A DNA stretch of 64,000 nucleotides, from positions 62,001-126,000 of the forward strand of contig DATJUX010000010.1 in assembly GCA_035502095.1 (NCBI GenBank). The letters are read 5' to 3'. Below are positions 60,541 to 64,000 of this stretch, in pieces. Position 1 is the stretch's first letter. Every line of letters begins with the position of its first letter. The stretch is from JAKANT01 sp035502095. GTDB taxonomy: Bacteria; Pseudomonadota; Gammaproteobacteria; Burkholderiales; Burkholderiaceae_F. The notes below the pieces were generated by a model, which was not told where the DNA came from, made no database searches, and worked only from the letters and a program-made list of their open reading frames with translations. Position numbers and translations under genes: made by a program.

Positions 60541-62331
60541 ATGACCTACCGCGCACCAGTCAAGGACATGCTGTTCGCCATGCGCGAACTCGCCGGCCTC
60601 GAGGCGATCACCCAGCTGCCCGGTTTCGAGGATGCCGGCATCGACACCGCGCAGGCCGTGCTCGAAGAGTGCGCGAAGTTCAACGAAGGCGTCGTCGCGC
60701 CGCTGAACGTCGCCGGTGATCGCGATCCGTCGACCTGGAACGACGGTGTCGTCACGACCACGCCCGGTTTCAAGGACGCATTCCGCCAGTACGCGGAAGG
60801 CGGCTGGCAAGGGCTGCAGCACCCGGTCGACTTCGGCGGCCAGGGACTGCCGAAGCTGATCGGCGCAGCGTGCATCGAGGTCAACAACAGCGCCAACCTG
60901 AGCTTCGCGCTGTGCCCGCTGCTGACCGACGGGGCGATCGAAGCGTTGCTCACCGCCGGGTCGCGCGCGCAGCAGGAAACGTGGATCCCGAAGATGATCT
61001 CGGGCGAGTGGACCGGCACGATGAACCTGACCGAGCCGCAGGCGGGCAGCGACCTGGCGCTGGTCCGCACGCGCGCCGAGCCCCAGGGTGACGGCACCTA
61101 CAAGGTCTTCGGCACCAAGATCTTCATCACGTACGGCGAGCACGACATGGCGGCGAACATCGTGCACCTGGTGCTTGCCCGCGCCGCGGGCGCACCGGCC
61201 GGCGTCAAGGGCATCTCGCTCTTCATCGTTCCCAAGTTCCTCGTCAACGCCGACGGCACGCTCGGCACGCGCAACGACGTGCAATGCGTGAGCATCGAGC
61301 ACAAGCTCGGCATCAAGGCGAGCCCGACCGCGGTGCTGCAGTTCGGCGACCACGGCGGGGCGGTGGGTTACCTCATCGGCGAGGAAAACCGCGGGCTCGA
61401 GTACATGTTCGTGATGATGAATGCGGCGCGCTATGCGGTCGGCGTGCAAGGGATCGCGGTGGCGGAACGCGCCTACCAGCACGCGGTCGCGTATGCCAAC
61501 GAGCGCATCCAGTCGCGCCCGGTCGACGGTTCGACCCCCGGCGCGGCGACCATCATCCATCACCCGGACGTGCGGCGCATGCTGATGACGATGCGGGCGC
61601 TCACCGAGGGCTGTCGCGCCATGGCGGCGGTGGCGGCCTCCGCGTACGACGCGGCGCACGCGCACCCGGACCCGGAAGCGCGCAAGCAGAACCAGGCCTT
61701 CTACGAGTTCCTGGTTCCGTTGCACAAGGGATTCGCGACCGAGATGAGCCTGGAAGCGGCGAGCCTCGGCGTGCAGGTCCACGGCGGCATGGGTTTCATC
61801 GAGGAGACCGGCGCCGCGCAATACCTGCGCGATGCGCGCATCCTCACGATCTACGAGGGCACGACGGCGATCCAGGCCAACGACCTGGTCGGCCGCAAGA
61901 CGCTGCGCGACGGCGGCGCCACCGCGCGCGCCATCGCCGCCCGCATCGAGGCGACGGAGGCGGAACTCGAGCAGCGCGGCAGCGTCGCGGCGCGTGCCAT
62001 GAGCAAGCGGCTCGCCGCCGCCCGGCGCGCGTTCCTGGACGCGGTCGAGTTCGTCGTCAGCCGCGCCAAGACGGATCCGAATGCGGTGTTCGCCGGCTCG
62101 GTGCCCTATCTGATGCTGGGCGGAAACCTCGTCGCGGGCTGGCAGATGGCGCGCGCACTGCTCATCGCCGAGCGCTGCCTCGCCGAAGGCGAAGACGTCG
62201 AGTTCATGCGGGCGAAGATCGCGACGGCGCGTTTCTACGCCGATCATGTCCTGAGCCGGGCGCCCGGCCTGCGTGACAGCATTGTCGATGGCGCGGCCGG
62301 CGTGATGGAAATGAGCCTCGCAGCGTTCTGA
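60541..62331 (+). CDS. Acyl-CoA dehydrogenase with C-terminal extension
   Basis: 596 residues, the long type (with an extra C-terminal helical domain) like DmdC and AcdA-like enzymes. FAD-binding MNLTEPQAGSDLALVRT near 160 and GTKIFITYGEHDM near 190; LGIKASPTAVLQFGD; the catalytic base Glu in ILTIYEGTTAIQANDLVGRK near 440. N-terminus MTYRAPVKDMLFAMRELAGL is standard. It begins 42 nt after the RND gene, suggesting the cluster handles an acyl compound. Confidence 0.93.
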   Translation: MTYRAPVKDMLFAMRELAGLEAITQLPGFEDAGIDTAQAVLEECAKFNEGVVAPLNVAGDRDPSTWNDGVVTTTPGFKDAFRQYAEGGWQGLQHPVDFGGQGLPKLIGAACIEVNNSANLSFALCPLLTDGAIEALLTAGSRAQQETWIPKMISGEWTGTMNLTEPQAGSDLALVRTRAEPQGDGTYKVFGTKIFITYGEHDMAANIVHLVLARAAGAPAGVKGISLFIVPKFLVNADGTLGTRNDVQCVSIEHKLGIKASPTAVLQFGDHGGAVGYLIGEENRGLEYMFVMMNAARYAVGVQGIAVAERAYQHAVAYANERIQSRPVDGSTPGAATIIHHPDVRRMLMTMRALTEGCRAMAAVAASAYDAAHAHPDPEARKQNQAFYEFLVPLHKGFATEMSLEAASLGVQVHGGMGFIEETGAAQYLRDARILTIYEGTTAIQANDLVGRKTLRDGGATARAIAARIEATEAELEQRGSVAARAMSKRLAAARRAFLDAVEFVVSRAKTDPNAVFAGSVPYLMLGGNLVAGWQMARALLIAERCLAEGEDVEFMRAKIATARFYADHVLSRAPGLRDSIVDGAAGVMEMSLAAF

Positions 62332-62587
62332 GCGGCCGCGCGAGTCCGGATCTGACTTTCCAGGTCGATCAGCGCGCCGAAGACCCTCGATCTTCGCCCT
62401 GATCGGCAAGAAGGCTCAGTGCGGCTCTTTGCCATCCCGACGAGCGCCGGCGACGAGAGATCTGGGCGCCGCGCGTTATGCTGAGGCTCCGCGTCGCTTC
62501 GCTCCTCGCAAAGACAAGGAGGGTCGGGCGGCCGCGATTCACTGCTAGTCAGCGTCTCCTTTCAGCGCCATCGGCCCGGGGGGAAGG
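62332..62587. other. Intergenic region before the ECF sigma gene
   Basis: 256 bp with no coding frame. It contains a short stretch (CTCCGCGTCGCTTCGCTCCTCGC, quoted in part: GTCGCTTCGCTCCTCGC) like the tail of dispersed repeats in related genomes, and no clear -35/-10 pair. Confidence 0.3.
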
Positions 62588-63139
62588 ATGGCCACGATCA
62601 CCGTGCTGCTGCAACGCGCGCGGGACGGCGAGTCCGGCGCCCGCGACGAGTTGTTCGCCGTCGCCTACGACAACCTCAGGCAACTCGCGCGTGTGCGCCT
62701 GCGCGTCGACGGCCGCAACGCCGAACTCGACACCACGGCGCTGGTGCACGAGGCCTACCTGCGCTTCGTCAACACCGGCGAGTTGCGCGCCGAGGACCGG
62801 CGCGCGTTCTTCGCCTACGCCTCGCGCGTCATGCGATCGGTGATCGTGGACCGCGCGCGCGAACGCCTGGCCGAACGGCGCGGCGGCAACGTTGTGCACC
62901 TGACGCTGACGACGCAGATCGCCGACGGCATGGCCGCCGATGAAGAAGCGATCCTGAAGGTCCACGAGGCACTGAGCGTGCTGGAAGCCGCCGAGCCGCG
63001 GCTGGCCCAGGTCGTCGAGATGCGTTACTTCGGCGGCTACACGGAGCAGGAGATCGCGGAGGCGCTCGGCATCACCGACCGGACCGTGCGGCGCGATTGG
63101 GAGAAGGCACGACTCATGCTGGAGGTCGCGCTGAAGTAG
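62588..63139 (+). CDS. ECF sigma factor of the kinase-linked type
   Basis: 183 residues. Region 2 reads AYDNLRQLARVRLRVDGR, then TTALVHEAYLRFVNTGE and RRAFFAYASRVMRSVIVDRAR; region 4 is EMRYFGGYTEQEIAEALGIT followed by DRTVRRDWEKARLML. No anti-sigma gene follows. Instead a serine/threonine kinase gene starts 66 nt on, a pairing seen in this ECF group (PF07638-like). Kinase signalling may control the sigma factor. Confidence 0.9.
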   Translation: MATITVLLQRARDGESGARDELFAVAYDNLRQLARVRLRVDGRNAELDTTALVHEAYLRFVNTGELRAEDRRAFFAYASRVMRSVIVDRARERLAERRGGNVVHLTLTTQIADGMAADEEAILKVHEALSVLEAAEPRLAQVVEMRYFGGYTEQEIAEALGITDRTVRRDWEKARLMLEVALK

Positions 63140-63204
63140 GTCGCTGTCCGCTTCGACGAGGAGAATGCGTCCATGGGACGCGATGCTCGCAAGGGAACGG
63201 GTCG

Positions 63205-64000
63205 ATGGCGTTGACGGCGGCGGAGCTGGGGACGATCAGTCGACTCCTGGACGAGGCGCTGGGGCTCGGCGTTGCGGCGCGACAGCGCTGGCTCGACACG
63301 CTGCCGCGCGAACACCGGAAGCTCGCGCCGGTGCTGCGCGAGATGCTGGCCCGCGCCGAAACCACCACGGGATCGTTGCTCGATCGGCCGCCACGCCTGC
63401 GCGAGGAGCAGGCGGCGCCGAAACACGCAAGCGCGTTGCAGGCGGACGCCCTGGTCGGCCCGTACCAGCTGATCCGGGAACTCGGCATCGGCGGCATGGC
63501 CGAGGTATGGCTCGCGCGCCGCGCCGACGGCGCCTACAAGCGCGACGTGGCGCTGAAGGTCACCAAGGCGATGCGGACGCGCAAGGAACTCGAGCGTCTT
63601 TTTGCCCGCGAACGCGACATCCAGGCAAGCCTCGAGCACCCCAACATCGCACGCCTGTACGACGCAGGCGTGAGCGCGGAAGGCCTGCCCTACCTCGCGA
63701 TGGAATACGTGCAAGGCCAGCCTGTGACCGGCTGGTGCGATGCGCACCGCGTCGGCCTACGCGAGCGGCTGACGCTTTTCCTGCAGGTCACCGACGCGGT
63801 CCAGTATGCGCACGCGCGACAGGTGGTGCATCGGGACCTGAAGCCGTCGAACATCCTGGTCACCGAGACCGGGCAGGTGCGCCTGCTCGACTTCGGCATC
63901 GCCAAACTGGTGGAGAGCGAGGAAGCGGAGCACACGCTCGTCAATCTGTATGCGCGCGCCCTGACGCCCGAATACGCCAGCCCGGAACTGCTGCGCGGCG
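63205..64000 (+). CDS. Serine/threonine protein kinase (5' part; truncated by the window edge)
   Basis: 265 residues visible from ATG 63205. Residues 1-90 are a helical leader; the kinase domain follows: Gly-loop ELGIGGMAEVWLARR near 95, ATP Lys in DVALKVTK, catalytic loop VVHRDLKPSNILV near 210 and DFGIAKL (DFG). The PASE-like APE end appears as YASPELLRG at the edge. Hanks-type kinases of this group often continue into TPR repeats and a membrane helix; the rest lies beyond 64000. Confidence 0.92.
   Translation, partial: MALTAAELGTISRLLDEALGLGVAARQRWLDTLPREHRKLAPVLREMLARAETTTGSLLDRPPRLREEQAAPKHASALQADALVGPYQLIRELGIGGMAEVWLARRADGAYKRDVALKVTKAMRTRKELERLFARERDIQASLEHPNIARLYDAGVSAEGLPYLAMEYVQGQPVTGWCDAHRVGLRERLTLFLQVTDAVQYAHARQVVHRDLKPSNILVTETGQVRLLDFGIAKLVESEEAEHTLVNLYARALTPEYASPELLRG

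Overview
The window reads as a chromosomal segment of a GC-rich (roughly two-thirds G+C) Gram-negative bacterium, most likely a betaproteobacterium. Pointers are the tandem glycine riboswitch ahead of gcvT-gcvH-gcvP, the repertoire (MnmC, EttA, ApbC, single-chain SdaA, class I MetG, many secreted proteins and an outer-membrane DUF1302 protein) and the recurrent GC-rich intergenic hairpins. The taxonomic call is inference from gene content, not from a marker gene. No rRNA, tRNA, CRISPR array, transposase or prophage gene was seen.

Layout. 1-3.2 kb: 5' part of mnmC (minus strand), then a patch of frameshifted gene remnants and an Ig-like secreted protein. 3.2-8.3 kb: minus-strand housekeeping and metabolic genes (ettA, a PDZ protein, sdaA, a Rieske ferredoxin, a TauD-type dioxygenase, a cytochrome c remnant). 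8.3-13.1 kb: glycine cleavage operon under a tandem glycine riboswitch. 13.2-18.1 kb: a secreted S8 protease with two small exported partners, and an HDOD-GAF protein. 18.2-20.6 kb: dcd, a DSD1/D-threonine aldolase-type PLP enzyme and a rhomboid protease. 20.7-27.4 kb: a complete minus-strand molybdenum hydroxylase operon of the form II CO-dehydrogenase-like type (small, large and FAD subunits, then MoxR ATPase, CoxE and CoxG). 27.8-29.8 kb: a divergent AcoR-type sigma-54 activator.

29.8-42.6 kb: ravA-viaA and a DUF364 protein (plus), then a minus-strand tungsten island (aorA, aorB, aorC, moaD, an unknown 95-residue protein, tupB, tupC, tupA), with moeA-moeB diverging from aorA. 42.9-46.9 kb: a PQQ alcohol dehydrogenase with the lanthanide-type Asp-X-Asp signature, a periplasmic binding protein fused to cytochrome c, and an XdhC-family factor. 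47.3-49.8 kb: a YgiB/YgiC/DUF350 cluster. 49.9-53.3 kb: apbC and metG. 53.5-62.3 kb: DUF1302, DUF1329, YCF48-like and RND genes followed by an acyl-CoA dehydrogenase. 62.6-64 kb: an ECF sigma factor and a truncated serine/threonine kinase.

How it may work together. Strong matches to the sigma-54 promoter consensus lie upstream of both the molybdenum hydroxylase operon (27595-27610, minus) and the PQQ alcohol dehydrogenase (42817-42832, plus), and the only sigma-54 activator in the window lies between them. The simplest reading is an inducible alcohol-to-aldehyde-to-acid oxidation module: a lanthanide PQQ dehydrogenase makes the aldehyde in the periplasm, and a tungsten aldehyde oxidoreductase and a molybdenum hydroxylase oxidise it in the cytoplasm. 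Metal uptake (Tup), cofactor assembly (MoaD, MoeA, MoeB) and enzyme maturation (XdhC, CoxD/E/G, perhaps RavA-ViaA and DUF364) are encoded alongside. The enzyme classes are visible in sequence; the shared substrate and regulon are inference.
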